Source: Clostridium gallinarum
GTDB taxonomy: Bacteria; Bacillota; Clostridia; Clostridiales; Clostridiaceae
Assembly: GCF_014836325.1 (NCBI RefSeq)
Contig: NZ_JACSQZ010000005.1
Location: forward strand, 24,007-88,006
Direction of reading: 5' to 3'
Length of the DNA stretch: 64,000 nucleotides
Shown here: piece by piece, positions 45,975 to 56,061 of the stretch
How the letters are laid out: each line of letters begins with the position of its first letter
Position numbering within the stretch: position 1 is the stretch's first letter
The notes under the pieces: model-generated
What the model was told of the DNA's origin: nothing
The model's database searches: none
What the model saw: only the letters and a program-made list of their open reading frames with translations
Program-made: the position numbers and the translations under genes

Positions 45975-48113
45975 TTAAAAATCTTGTTTAATTTTAAATC
46001 CATTTCGGCCATTACGCTTAACTTCATAAAGTATTTTATCAGCTTCATGATATAATCTATCAAAATCAGTAGATTTATTTGTAATAATAGCTCCAATACT
46101 AAGAGATATTTTTTGAGTATCATTATTTAGACTTATTTCTTTATCCATTAGACAACGAAGATTTTCTAATTTTTCCTCAATGATATTGAGATTATCTGTA
46201 TTTATATCTTTCATAAATACAATGAACTCATCTCCACCTAAACGTCCTATGATATCCTTATGTGAAAAAATTTCTTTTAATAATTGACTAAAATCTTTTA
46301 ATAATATATCTCCAGTTTGATGACCAAATTTATCATTAACCTGCTTAAAGTGGTCTATATCTATGATAATAAATGAGGAATAATATGATGAATTATTTGT
46401 ATTTAAATATGTTTTAATTAAATCCTCACAAGCATTACGATTATAAAGTCCGCTTAAGTAATCTATTTGTGATTTAGCAAGTAATATGTGTTTTTCTTTT
46501 TTAAATTTCAGTTTAATAATGATTACAATCAACAATATAATAGTCACAACTATTATGGATATTATTGTTAAACATAAAGCTAAATTACTTAAGAAAAAGC
46601 TTTTAATAGTAATAGGAGATTTAAAATTAGTTGAATTACTATAAATAATGTTTTTAATCTCAGCATCAGATATAGATGCAATAGCTTTATTAATAATATT
46701 AAAAAATGTTCGATTAGCATTTTCTGATAATGCAGATGATCCTTGAATAGAATAAGAGGAATCACGAACTATTGAGAGATTAGAAAAATAATTATTACTT
46801 ATATAACTAGAAATACTATAATAATTTCCATATGTTAAAGAAGCCTTATTATTTTCTACTGCATTTAAGCAATCATCCAAAGTATCATAATATTCTATTT
46901 TATATCCAGAATTCAAATCGGAATAACCATATCCATAAGGTAAGGCCAAAATTTGATCTTCTTTATTAGATGGAGCTTTTTTAGAATAAACTTTTACAAT
47001 ATCTAAATCTAAATAAGATTTAGTATAAATTATATTATTTAGTCTAGCACTTGAATAATAAATAGGTACTCCAATTATTATATAATCGCTATTTTCTTGT
47101 AATAATTTATAAGCATCAGCATAACTATCGGCTCTAATTAATTCTAAAGGAAGACCTAAATTTTTAGCCATCATTTTACCAACATCTACAATAATACCTT
47201 TCGGTTCACCACTAGCTTTATCATAGAATTGAACAGGTTTAAAATCATCTACATATATAGCTTTTAAAGTATCTAAATTAGATAAATACTCTTTTTCTTC
47301 TTCATTAAAAATAATAGAGGTATCTCTTTTATTATCAAAATACTTTAAATAAAGTTCTGCTGTAAAATTAGGTGAATAGAAATTTATGCTATGAATTGCA
47401 TTATCTAATCCTTCTACTAGTTCAGTATTTCCTTTAGTTGTAGCAAAATAATAAGGAGATGAAGAATATTTTGCTAAAATTTTCAATCCAATATTAAATG
47501 TTAACTCTCCAGTTGTAATAGCATCAACTTCTTTATTATTTAAAGCAGTTATTAGTGCTTTAGAATCGTTAGATGGATAGGATTTATAGGAAACATTAGT
47601 TATATTATTATTATCAAAAAATGTTTTTAAATTTTTTAAATTTTCTTCATATTTATCAAAATAACCTACTGTTATTCCATTTAAAGTATGATAATCAGAA
47701 CGACTAATATTATTATTGTTTTCTAGTGTGGCTAATATTGCATATGTATAACCAGAGTTTGAATTTGGAAAATCGAATAATTCAGATGTTTTTTCATTTT
47801 TTATCATACCAGCAACTATATCAATTTCGCCATCTTTTAATTTATTTAATGCATCATTTAATCCCATTTCGATAAATTCATATTGCCAACCAGTATATTT
47901 AGAGATTTCCATTAAGTATTCAAAAGCATAACCACTATAAATTTCATCTTTAATTTCAGTAAAACCTTCAACAATTGGATAACCAACTTTAATAACTTTA
48001 TTTTCTTCAGCTTTTACATGCTTTGGGAAGAAATTAAAAGATATAAGAATTATACTTAGTATAAGAATAATTTTATTCAGTTTTTTTATGTTATTAGGAA
48101 AAAGATATTTCAT
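45975..48113 (-). CDS. Diguanylate cyclase with two extracellular solute-binding domains
   Basis: 712 aa. Signal/anchor segment about 15-32, two tandem SBP_bac_3-like domains (about 38-265 and 280-500), a transmembrane helix about 512-535 and a GGDEF domain with intact RLGGDEF active site (about 630) preceded by DIDHFKQVNDKFGHQTGD. It should make c-di-GMP in response to a small external ligand such as an amino acid. GGAGGATTTCA before the ATG. Stands alone on the minus strand. Confidence 0.93.
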   Translation of the reverse strand: MKYLFPNNIKKLNKIILILSIILISFNFFPKHVKAEENKVIKVGYPIVEGFTEIKDEIYSGYAFEYLMEISKYTGWQYEFIEMGLNDALNKLKDGEIDIVAGMIKNEKTSELFDFPNSNSGYTYAILATLENNNNISRSDYHTLNGITVGYFDKYEENLKNLKTFFDNNNITNVSYKSYPSNDSKALITALNNKEVDAITTGELTFNIGLKILAKYSSSPYYFATTKGNTELVEGLDNAIHSINFYSPNFTAELYLKYFDNKRDTSIIFNEEEKEYLSNLDTLKAIYVDDFKPVQFYDKASGEPKGIIVDVGKMMAKNLGLPLELIRADSYADAYKLLQENSDYIIIGVPIYYSSARLNNIIYTKSYLDLDIVKVYSKKAPSNKEDQILALPYGYGYSDLNSGYKIEYYDTLDDCLNAVENNKASLTYGNYYSISSYISNNYFSNLSIVRDSSYSIQGSSALSENANRTFFNIINKAIASISDAEIKNIIYSNSTNFKSPITIKSFFLSNLALCLTIISIIVVTIILLIVIIIKLKFKKEKHILLAKSQIDYLSGLYNRNACEDLIKTYLNTNNSSYYSSFIIIDIDHFKQVNDKFGHQTGDILLKDFSQLLKEIFSHKDIIGRLGGDEFIVFMKDINTDNLNIIEEKLENLRCLMDKEISLNNDTQKISLSIGAIITNKSTDFDRLYHEADKILYEVKRNGRNGFKIKQDF

Positions 48114-48325
48114 TGAAATCCTCCTATTTCTTTAAAAATTACAATAAAACCCCAATTATAAAATAATACTACTAACTAAAATTATACAAAATTTTCTTTA
48201 ATTTTCAATATGGTTTTTACAATTATTATGATATTTTACTATATTTAAATTATAGTAATTGGTATAAAAAAATATTTGCATTTTAAATATTTTATGATAT
48301 TATAAGAACGTAATTAAATAAGTAG

Positions 48326-48404
48326 TGTGTTACTGGTAAAGCAGGCAAGGACTAAAAAGGTTATAGATATGGGTATATCTATAAAATTTTGGTCCTTTTT
48401 TTAT
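48326..48404 (+). promoter_or_regulatory. BglG/LicT-type antiterminator site (RAT) and overlapping terminator
   Basis: GTGTTACTGGTAAAGCAGGCAA (48328-48349) matches the ribonucleic antiterminator consensus of BglG/LicT-family proteins. It overlaps the left arm of a terminator, AGGACTAAAA / TTTTGGTCCT, followed by a T run ending near 48404. Transcription into the PTS gene 116 bp on should therefore need a sugar-activated antiterminator; its gene is not in this window. Confidence 0.85.
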
Positions 48405-48519
48405 TTTTTTAGCAATGTAATAACTTTTAGAACATTTGCAAATAATAAACCAGAATTAACAAAACTACTGGAGGAATTAATTTTTTATTTATAAAATTTA
48501 TTTTAAGGAGGAATTATAA

Positions 48520-50214
48520 ATGCTACAACAATTACAAAGAATTGGTAAAGCTATCATGCTTCCAATAGCAGCATTACCAATAGCAGGTATTTTATTAGGT
48601 CTTGGTGGAGCTTTATTAGGAATATCAGGTTTATCCAACCCACCAGCTGTTTATCAACCATTAATAGCTTTTGTTAATATTCCAGTTGTTACAGCTATAT
48701 TAACAATAATGAAAAATATAGGGAATATTATATTTGGAAACCTACCACTATTATTTGCAGTAGGTGTTGCAGTAGGTCTTGCTAAGAAAGATAAGGGAAC
48801 TGCAGGATTAGCATCGATATTTGGATTTATAGTAATGAATGAAGTTATATCTTCAATGCTTGCATTAGGATTAACTCAATTAGGAGTAGTTACTCCAGAT
48901 TCAATTGGTGAGTATGGAACTTATGTTACAACAAACTTAGGTATCTTTACTTTAAATATGTCAGTTTTTGGCGGTATTATCACAGGTATAGTTACAGCAG
49001 TATTACATAATAAATATCATACAATACAATTACCACAAGTTATAGGATTCTTCTCAGGATCAAGATTTGTACCAATAGTTACAGCAGTAGCTATGGCAAT
49101 AGTTGGTGCTATATTAGCATTTATTTGGCCTGTAGTTCAAAATGGTATAGGTGTACTTTCTGAATTAGTTAGAAATGCTGGTGCTATAGGAACATTCTTC
49201 TATGGACTTATAGAAAGAGCATTAATTCCATTTGGATTACATCACGTATTCTACACTCCATTCTGGTATGGATCATTTGTTGAAGGAAATATATTAGTTG
49301 ATGGAACTTGGCAAACAGTTGCAGGAGCTAATACAGCTTACTTTGCTCAATTATCAAGCATGAGTAGCTTAATTGGAGCTTCATCAGCAGATATGTCAAC
49401 AATAGTTGAAGGAACAACAAGATTTATGGCTGGTAAATTCCCATTCATGATGTTTGGTCTTCCAGCAGCAGCTTTAGCTATGTATCATACAGCAGCTCCA
49501 TCTAAGAAGAAAGTTGTTGGTTCATTATTAGCATCAGCTGCATTAACAGCATTACTTACAGGTATAACTGAACCTTTAGAATTTACATTCTTATTCGTTG
49601 CACCAGCATTATATGCAGTTCACTGTGTATTAGCAGGTTTATCATATATGTTAATGGGTGTACTTAATGTATTTATAGGTATGACATTCTCAGGTGGTTT
49701 AATAGACTTTACATTATTCGGTTTATTACCATCAGGAGCAGGAGTTCCAACTCACTGGGTAAGATTAATCTTAGTTGGTATAGTTTATGCAGTAGTTTAC
49801 TATTTCTTATTCTTATTCTTAATTAAGAAATTTAACTTAAAAACTCCAGGTAGAGATGAAAGTGAAGAAGAAGTTAAACTTTATTCTAAATCAGACTATC
49901 AAGCAAAAGCTGGAATTCCACAAGCTGATATAAATGAAAAATCAGCAAATGCTGCTACAAAGGGAAATGAAATTCAAGAAAAAGCACCAGCTGTATTAGC
50001 TGCATTAGGTGGAGAAGAAAATATAGTTAGTGTTGATGCTTGTATTACAAGATTAAGAGTAGAAGTTAAAGATAAAGCAAATGTTAATAAAGACGAATTA
50101 AAGGCTTTAGGAGCAGCAGGAGTAGTTGAAGTAGGAAATGGAATACAAGCTATTTTTGGTGCAAAAGCAGATGCTTACAAAAATGAAATTAAAAATATAT
50201 TAGATATAGACTAA
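48520..50214 (+). CDS. ptsG: PTS glucose-family permease, fused EIICB
   Basis: 564 aa. N-terminal EIIC (about 1-430, ten or so membrane segments; [15 protein letters not shown] and [12 protein letters not shown] are signature segments) and C-terminal EIIB with phosphocysteine motif DACITRLR (about 503-510). No EIIA domain, which must come from elsewhere. Takes up and phosphorylates glucose, maltose or N-acetylglucosamine type sugars; the exact sugar is uncertain. AAGGAGG before the ATG. Controlled by the RAT/terminator leader. Confidence 0.9.
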   Translation: MLQQLQRIGKAIMLPIAALPIAGILLGLGGALLGISGLSNPPAVYQPLIAFVNIPVVTAILTIMKNIGNIIFGNLPLLFAVGVAVGLAKKDKGTAGLASIFGFIVMNEVISSMLALGLTQLGVVTPDSIGEYGTYVTTNLGIFTLNMSVFGGIITGIVTAVLHNKYHTIQLPQVIGFFSGSRFVPIVTAVAMAIVGAILAFIWPVVQNGIGVLSELVRNAGAIGTFFYGLIERALIPFGLHHVFYTPFWYGSFVEGNILVDGTWQTVAGANTAYFAQLSSMSSLIGASSADMSTIVEGTTRFMAGKFPFMMFGLPAAALAMYHTAAPSKKKVVGSLLASAALTALLTGITEPLEFTFLFVAPALYAVHCVLAGLSYMLMGVLNVFIGMTFSGGLIDFTLFGLLPSGAGVPTHWVRLILVGIVYAVVYYFLFLFLIKKFNLKTPGRDESEEEVKLYSKSDYQAKAGIPQADINEKSANAATKGNEIQEKAPAVLAALGGEENIVSVDACITRLRVEVKDKANVNKDELKALGAAGVVEVGNGIQAIFGAKADAYKNEIKNILDID

Positions 50215-50223
50215 TTTAATAAG

Positions 50224-50253
50224 AAGCTCAGGAAAAAATCCTGAGCTTTTTTT
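50224..50253 (+). terminator. Terminator after the PTS permease
   Basis: AAGCTCAGGA / TCCTGAGCTT stem with an AAAAA loop and seven Ts, right after the stop. Confidence 0.95.
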
Positions 50254-50410
50254 GTTCATGTATAGGAAATTATAAAAAGTAATGAAGGCGAAATTTTACT
50301 GAAAAACTATTGGATAATAACTGTTTAATTAGTAAAATATAGATAAGGGAGAGGTATAAGCTATTAAAATATAAAAACTAAATAATATAAAGTTTAGAAA
50401 GGAGAAAGTA

Positions 50411-51367
50411 ATGAAAAAGACAAAAATGATCATTTTAATTACAATTTTTATTTTATTAGCAGCCTCAATAGTGTATATAAATAAGGATAAGTTTTCTTAT
50501 AATAAAGATGTAGTAGGAGTAGAAACTACAACAAATTCAGATGTTGCATTTTCGGTTTTTGGAGATGTTCACGAGAATATAAATCATTTTCAAGCTGCAA
50601 TAGATGATTTTTATAAAATAAATCCTAATATGGATGCATTAATTTTAAATGGAGATGTTGTTGATCAAGGAATAGATGAACAATATGATTCTGTACAGAA
50701 AACCTTAGAGAAAAATAAGGATTTATTGCCTAAAATAATTATAAAGAACATAGGAAATCATGAATTTTTTGACTATGATATTGAAAAAAATTCAAAGGAG
50801 CAAGTTCAAGGTTTCATTAATAAATACTTAGAGTTTTCAGGTGAAGAAAAAGTATATCATGATAAGTGGATAAAAGGCTATCATTTTATTTCATTAGGTT
50901 CTGAAGATGGTAATTCTGAAACTATTAATTCTATAACAGCATTTATATCAGAGGAACAACTAGAGTGGTTTAAAGAAAAGTTAGATGAAAAATATGAGAA
51001 AGGAAAACCTATTTTTGTATTTTTACATCAACAATTAGAATATCCAAATAGTAGATGGATTGGAGTGGAGCAGGAAGAAGAATTGAGAGAAATATTATCA
51101 AAGTACCCTGAGGTAATATTATTTTCTTCTCATACTCATAGAGATATATCAGATAATAGCATATCTCTAGATCAGCCATTTACCATAGTTAATACAGGCG
51201 CTGTTCATTATACTTTAGTAATCGATCCAAGTGAAGAAAATGGGCTAAGAAGAGAAGATGATTATATTAGTGGAATTTATGTTGAAGCAGAAGGTAATAT
51301 TGTTAGAATTAAGGCTAGAGATGTAAAAGAAAAAGAATGGAAATATAGTGTGGAAGTATCAAAATAA
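50411..51367 (+). CDS. Membrane-anchored calcineurin-type metallophosphoesterase
   Basis: 318 aa. N-terminal signal anchor about 5-22; the rest is probably outside the cell. Dimetal motifs in order: FGDVHEN (D-x-H), LNGDVVDQG, IGNHEFFD, VFLHQQ, SSHTHRD. Hydrolyses a phosphoester; the substrate is not predictable from the sequence. GGAGAAAG before the ATG. The homoserine dehydrogenase gene starts 23 nt on. Confidence 0.92.
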   Translation: MKKTKMIILITIFILLAASIVYINKDKFSYNKDVVGVETTTNSDVAFSVFGDVHENINHFQAAIDDFYKINPNMDALILNGDVVDQGIDEQYDSVQKTLEKNKDLLPKIIIKNIGNHEFFDYDIEKNSKEQVQGFINKYLEFSGEEKVYHDKWIKGYHFISLGSEDGNSETINSITAFISEEQLEWFKEKLDEKYEKGKPIFVFLHQQLEYPNSRWIGVEQEEELREILSKYPEVILFSSHTHRDISDNSISLDQPFTIVNTGAVHYTLVIDPSEENGLRREDDYISGIYVEAEGNIVRIKARDVKEKEWKYSVEVSK

Positions 51368-51390
51368 TTATTAGTGTATATGGGGGCATT

Positions 51391-52389
51391 ATGGATATAG
51401 GGATTATAGGTTTTGGTGGTGTTGCAAAGTCTTTCATAAAGTTATTGATAGAAAAAGAAGAGAATCTTAAAAAAAGAGGTTTAAATTTAAAGATTAAATA
51501 TATTATTAAGAGTGATGGTGGAATCTATAATAATGAAGGAATAAATCTTAAAGATATAGTAAAAGAAAATTATAATCTAAAGAATTTTAGTTTTAGAGAA
51601 GATATAAATATAAATACTATTATTAAAAATAAAGATATAGATACATTAGTAGAGCTTACAAATACAAATATAGAAACTGGAGAACCAGGGTTAACTCATA
51701 TTAAATTAGCATTAGAAAATAAAATCAATGTAGTTACAGGAAATAAGGGGCCTATAGTATTACAATATAGATATTTAAAAAAACTAGCTGATAAAAACAA
51801 TTTAAATTTAGGAATAGGATGTACAACTGGAGGGGCATTACCTTCTATAAATGTAGGAAGTTTTGATATAGCAGGAGCTGATATATTATCTATTGAAGGC
51901 GTATTAAATGGAACTAGCAATTTTATTTTATCTAAAATGTATGAAGAAGAAATAGAATATGATGATGCACTTAATGATGCCATTTGTTTAGGTATTGCTG
52001 AGGCTGATTATAGATTGGATATAGAAGGATTTGATACAGCAGTAAAAATATTGATTTTAACCAATGTACTAATGAATTCCAATTTAACATTAAAAGATAT
52101 AGAAATAGAAGGAATAAATAATTTAAAAAAAGAAAATGTATTAGATGAAAAGTACAAAGGAAATAAAATTAAATTAATAGGTAAAGTATACAGAGAAAAT
52201 AATAAAATAAAGGCTTATGTAAAGCCAGAAGTATTAAGATATAATCATCCATTGTATTTTGTAGATGATAAAAATAAAGGTGTATATTATAGAACTGATA
52301 CACTTGGAGATATAAGTATAATAGGCGGAGCCTCAGGAAACATAAATGCAGCAGCAGCTATATTAAGAGATTTAATTAATATGACTTAG
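51391..52389 (+). CDS. hom: Homoserine dehydrogenase (short form, no ACT domain)
   Basis: 332 aa. N-terminal Rossmann motif GIIGFGGVAKSF, central catalytic region TGNKGPIVLQY, GCTTGGALPSI and EGVLNGTSNFILS, and the family EADYRLDIEGFDTAVKILIL segment. Converts aspartate semialdehyde to homoserine for Thr/Met synthesis. Shorter than the ~430-aa form, ending without an ACT regulatory domain. It is 14 nt before the folate gene, so the two are cotranscribed. Confidence 0.92.
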   Translation: MDIGIIGFGGVAKSFIKLLIEKEENLKKRGLNLKIKYIIKSDGGIYNNEGINLKDIVKENYNLKNFSFREDININTIIKNKDIDTLVELTNTNIETGEPGLTHIKLALENKINVVTGNKGPIVLQYRYLKKLADKNNLNLGIGCTTGGALPSINVGSFDIAGADILSIEGVLNGTSNFILSKMYEEEIEYDDALNDAICLGIAEADYRLDIEGFDTAVKILILTNVLMNSNLTLKDIEIEGINNLKKENVLDEKYKGNKIKLIGKVYRENNKIKAYVKPEVLRYNHPLYFVDDKNKGVYYRTDTLGDISIIGGASGNINAAAAILRDLINMT

Positions 52390-52403
52390 TGTAGGGAGGT
52401 AGT

Positions 52404-52982
52404 ATGAATAAGGAATATAAAAAGATTTTAAGAAATAAAATATTATCAAGAAGAGATTCATTGAATATTAAAGAAAAAGAGAGTATTGATAATAGTATAT
52501 TTAATAAGTTAATAAGTACAGATTTATATAAAAAGTCAAAAAGTATATTTATTTATCTAAGTTTTGATACTGAAATAGACACTAAGAAAATTATTAATAG
52601 GGCATTGCAAGATAAAAAGGAAGTATATATACCGAAAATATACAAGAAAGATAAATCTATGAAGGCTATAAGGTTAAATTCTTTTGAAGATTTAAATAAA
52701 AATTCAATGGGAATATTAGAGCCTATTGATGATAGTGACTATATAAATAAAGAAGAAATAGATTTAATTATAGTTCCAGGAGTAGTTTTTGATTTAAATG
52801 GAAATAGAATAGGTTATGGAGGAGGGTACTACGACAGATATTTAGAAGATATAAAAAAAGTAAGTAATAAAGTAGCACTAGCTTATGATTTACAAATTGT
52901 TGATTTTATAGACCCTGAAGCACATGATATTAGTGTTGACTATATAATAACTAATACAAAAGTTAGAAAAAATTTAAAATAG
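52404..52982 (+). CDS. 5-formyltetrahydrofolate cyclo-ligase
   Basis: 192 aa. Converts 5-formyl-THF to 5,10-methenyl-THF with ATP. N-terminal KKILRNKILSRRDSL, a middle YIPKIYK, and the signature GNRIGYGGGYYDRYL with VVPGVVFD-type strand upstream. GGGAGG before the ATG. Followed by a terminator at 53013. Confidence 0.95.
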   Translation: MNKEYKKILRNKILSRRDSLNIKEKESIDNSIFNKLISTDLYKKSKSIFIYLSFDTEIDTKKIINRALQDKKEVYIPKIYKKDKSMKAIRLNSFEDLNKNSMGILEPIDDSDYINKEEIDLIIVPGVVFDLNGNRIGYGGGYYDRYLEDIKKVSNKVALAYDLQIVDFIDPEAHDISVDYIITNTKVRKNLK

Positions 52983-53012
52983 AACTTTAAAATACTATAT
53001 TAGAAGTTTTAT

Positions 53013-53057
53013 AAAGCTATTATTTTACATATATAAGTAAGGTAATAGCTTTTTTTA
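53013..53057 (+). terminator. Terminator after the cyclo-ligase gene
   Basis: AAAGCTATTA / TAATAGCTTT stem then seven Ts. In the 455-bp gap 52983-53437 this and the hairpin element at 53167 are the only structures I see. Confidence 0.8.
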
Positions 53058-53166
53058 TTATTTAGGAAATTATATCTATAGACAAATGGTAGATAATTTT
53101 ATAAGAGTAGTAAAATTCGTAGTGTGAGAATTAGCGGCTTAATAATTTTCTTCCTTCAGTTTGCAA

Positions 53167-53235
53167 AGAGATAAACATTGTATGACGGTGACTTGGAGCG
53201 CATGCGACGGAACAAGGAATATAATGTTTATCTCT
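53167..53235 (+). repeat. Dispersed hairpin element, copy 2
   Basis: Same 13-bp arms AGAGATAAACATT / AATGTTTATCTCT and same loop (GGTGACTTGGAGC, GCGACGGAACAAG) as 39272-39340, with only two or three base differences over about 80 bp. It includes the preceding TTCAGTTTGCA and the following T run. Located 110 bp beyond the terminator of the previous gene. Confidence 0.88.
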
Positions 53236-53437
53236 TTTTTTGTATAATAAGGACAAAATATTTATTTATATAAAGACATTTAAGAAATATAAATCGTGGA
53301 AAAATAATGAATACTTGAAAAATATATCTAAAAGTTGTAAAATAAATAAATTAATAACTACTAATAATGAATAAAAATTAGAATTAATTAATATAGGAAA
53401 ATAGATAATATTCTATTTATAAAGGAGGTAAAATACA

Positions 53438-54217
53438 ATGAATATTTTAATAGGAATTATGATACCATTCTTAGGCACATCTTTAGGTGCAGCTGGTGTT
53501 TATGCAATGAAGAAAGAATTAAATAAAAAAATTAATAAAACACTTTTAGGATTTGCGTCGGGAGTTATGATAGCAGCATCAGTATGGTCATTAATTATTC
53601 CTTCTATCGATATGTCTCATGAAATGGGTAAGTTATCATTTATTCCAGCAGCAGTTGGAATACTTGTTGGGATTATGTTTTTATATTCGTTAGATAAAAT
53701 TATTCCACATATGCACATTGACAGTAAACATGAAGAAGGAACAAAGAAATATAAATTAAGCAAAACTACAAAACTTGTATTATCAGTAGTGATTCATAAT
53801 ATTCCAGAGGGAATGGCTATAGGAATTGTCTTTGCATCAGTTATGAATGAGGGGAATGCAATAACATTTGCATCAGCTCTTGCTCTTTCTATAGGAATAG
53901 CAATTCAGAACTTTCCAGAAGGTGCAATAATATCAATGCCGCTTAAAAGTGAGGGATTAAGTAAGAATAAAGCTTTTATTTATGGGGTTTTATCAGGAAT
54001 AGTAGAACCTATAGCAGCAGTAATTACAATAATGTTTTCTAAAATTATTACACCAACAATGCCATATCTTCTTGCATTTGCAGCAGGAGCTATGATTTTT
54101 GTTGTAGTAGAAGAATTAATACCAGAGGCAGCAGAAGATAATTTCTCTGATATTAGTGCAATAGCATTTGCAATAGGCTTTGTAATTATGATGATATTAG
54201 ATGTAGCATTATCATAA
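53438..54217 (+). CDS. ZIP-family divalent metal transporter
   Basis: 259 aa, about eight membrane segments. ZIP metal-site motifs HNIPEGMAIG (helix 4) and QNFPEGAIIS (helix 5), plus a His-containing loop HMHIDSKHEEG. Likely imports zinc or another divalent cation. AAAGGAGG before the ATG. Monocistronic, with no metal-regulator box that I can recognise. Confidence 0.93.
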   Translation: MNILIGIMIPFLGTSLGAAGVYAMKKELNKKINKTLLGFASGVMIAASVWSLIIPSIDMSHEMGKLSFIPAAVGILVGIMFLYSLDKIIPHMHIDSKHEEGTKKYKLSKTTKLVLSVVIHNIPEGMAIGIVFASVMNEGNAITFASALALSIGIAIQNFPEGAIISMPLKSEGLSKNKAFIYGVLSGIVEPIAAVITIMFSKIITPTMPYLLAFAAGAMIFVVVEELIPEAAEDNFSDISAIAFAIGFVIMMILDVALS

Positions 54218-54334
54218 TCTAAGAAATGGACAAGGATGCTATATTTAATTGCAAAGAAACTCTTTATAAAATATAATATAGAATGATAATTAGAACTTAA
54301 GAAACTAATTTGCATTAAAATAAGGAGTGTATTT

Positions 54335-54514
54335 ATGTTTAATAAAGAAGAACTTCAAATTATTAATGAAGCTATTAAGATGTATGAAGAAAAAACTACA
54401 AAACTTTTGGAAGCTAATACTAATAATAAGGATAAAATGGTTGCTTATAATAGAAAGCAAAAGAAAGTTTGGTTACTTCAAAATAAGATATCTAAACTTC
54501 TGAAAGAAGATTAG
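54335..54514 (+). CDS. Small helical protein of unknown function
   Basis: 59 aa, ATG at 54335 behind AAGGAG. Strongly charged (MFNKEELQIINEAIKMYEEK...), predicted as two amphipathic helices; ends SKLLKED. Followed by its own terminator at 54554. No family recognised. Confidence 0.65.
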   Translation: MFNKEELQIINEAIKMYEEKTTKLLEANTNNKDKMVAYNRKQKKVWLLQNKISKLLKED

Positions 54515-54553
54515 ACATGTAAAATTTATAATGAATAATGTAGAACTTAGATT

Positions 54554-54588
54554 GAAACTCGCTTAGGCGAGTTTCTTTAATTTTTTTA
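54554..54588 (+). terminator. Terminator after the 59-aa gene
   Basis: GAAACTCGC / GCGAGTTTC 9-bp perfect stem with loop TTAG, followed by TTTAATTTTTTT. Confidence 0.92.
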
Positions 54589-54704
54589 TAAGTTAATTAT
54601 ATAAAGTTAATATTGTAAAAGTTTTAATTTTATTCTAAATATAGTATAATTATACTTGTCAGCAAAATTTGGTGTATTATTTATAGAAAAAGGGAGTTGA
54701 TTTT

Positions 54705-55913
54705 ATGTCTAATTTGTATAAGAAAGAATTAGATATAATAAATAATATATATGGAGCAATATTATATTGTAAATATGATGAGTTTTCTACAATACTTTAT
54801 GCTAATCAATACTTTTATGATTTAATAGGGTATACAAAAGAAGAAATAGAAACAAAGTTTAATAATCGTTTTGCAGACTTGGTAATTGATGATGTATCAG
54901 AAATTCTTATTAAAATAGAAGATAAAATATCTAAAGGGGAAAACTTAGATTATGAATATAGGCTAAGAAGAAAAGACAATAGCATAATATGGGTACATGA
55001 TACTGCTGTTTATAATAAAGAAGATAATGCTTTTTATGTAACTCTTATGGATATAACCTATATGAAAAGTGTAGAGTATCAAAAGAAAAGATTTAATAAT
55101 TATTTAAATAATATTACGAATAAAATAATAATAACAGATATTGATGGAAAAATTGAATATAAAAATAATGAGGCAAAAAATAATTACTTCTATCCTGAAA
55201 TTGGTGGAAATATAAATGAGTATATTTTTAGTAATATAATTGGTTATTATGAAGATGATTTATGGGAAAAAGTTAAAAGTGGTAGCAAGGTTGAATATGA
55301 AACTAGAGTTAAGATTGATAATAAATTTGTAAGTCATAATAAAAATCAACTTATTCCTATAAAAGATGAATTAGGTGAAGTTCTTAATATTATGCAAATA
55401 AGTGAAAATATAATGAACAAGGGTGATACATTAACTCAATTTCCAACTAGATATTTGTTTGAAGAGTATTATGAAAAAGTAAAGCTTCATATAGAAGATA
55501 ATTTACATATATATATGGTGTTATTGGATATAGATAATTTTAAAAAGATAAATGATGCTTATGGACATATAATAGGTGATAAGGTAATATTAGAAACTGC
55601 AACTAAAATATCTGATATTATATATAAAAGGGATTATGTGTGTAGATATGGAGGGGATGAGTTTATTTTATTATTAATAGATGAAAATGATGAGAATATT
55701 ATTGATAGATTAATTAAAATAAGTGAATATCCAGCAATCAGTAAAGAGTTAGCCGAAATAGATGTAACTTATAGCATTGGAGTAGCTAAATTGGAAAATA
55801 TGGAAATAAATTATTTTAACTTATTGGATTTAGCAGATAAAGCTTTATATAATGTAAAAAGAAATGGAAGAAATAATATATGCTTTGCTAGTGATTTTAA
55901 ATTAGTAAAATAA
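54705..55913 (+). CDS. PAS-domain diguanylate cyclase
   Basis: 402 aa, cytoplasmic. PAS domain about 8-130 (YANQYFYDLIGYTKEEIE, RRKDNSIIWVHDTAVY), a second degenerate PAS-like region about 130-235, and a GGDEF domain with intact RYGGDEF (about 319-325) and DIDNFKKINDAYGH. Should make c-di-GMP. AAGGGAG before the ATG. Second GGDEF protein in the window. Confidence 0.92.
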   Translation: MSNLYKKELDIINNIYGAILYCKYDEFSTILYANQYFYDLIGYTKEEIETKFNNRFADLVIDDVSEILIKIEDKISKGENLDYEYRLRRKDNSIIWVHDTAVYNKEDNAFYVTLMDITYMKSVEYQKKRFNNYLNNITNKIIITDIDGKIEYKNNEAKNNYFYPEIGGNINEYIFSNIIGYYEDDLWEKVKSGSKVEYETRVKIDNKFVSHNKNQLIPIKDELGEVLNIMQISENIMNKGDTLTQFPTRYLFEEYYEKVKLHIEDNLHIYMVLLDIDNFKKINDAYGHIIGDKVILETATKISDIIYKRDYVCRYGGDEFILLLIDENDENIIDRLIKISEYPAISKELAEIDVTYSIGVAKLENMEINYFNLLDLADKALYNVKRNGRNNICFASDFKLVK

Positions 55914-55952
55914 TATTTATAATATAAGTTGTATTATTTAAAATATAAAAAT

Positions 55953-55988
55953 AAAGAAAACTCAGCCTAAACTGAGTTTTCTTTATTT
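55953..55988 (+). terminator. Terminator after the PAS-GGDEF gene
   Basis: AAAGAAAACTCAG / CTGAGTTTTCTTT perfect 13-bp stem with a short loop. Confidence 0.92.
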
Positions 55989-55992
55989 TATG

Positions 55993-56059
55993 AAGTGTGA
56001 AATATAATATTGCTTGTTCGTCTCAAGTTCCAAGTAACCGCAATATTATATTCACACTT
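55993..56059 (-). repeat. Dispersed hairpin element at the 3' end of thrS
   Basis: Arms AAGTGTG...TATAATATTGC / GCAATATTATA...CACACTT. Read on the minus strand, the loop has GGTTACTTGGAAC and GACGAACAAG, resembling the GGTGACTTGGAGC / GACGGAACAAG loop at 39272 and 53167. It starts 2 bp past the thrS stop and so also serves as its terminator. Confidence 0.75.
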
Positions 56060-56061
56060 TT

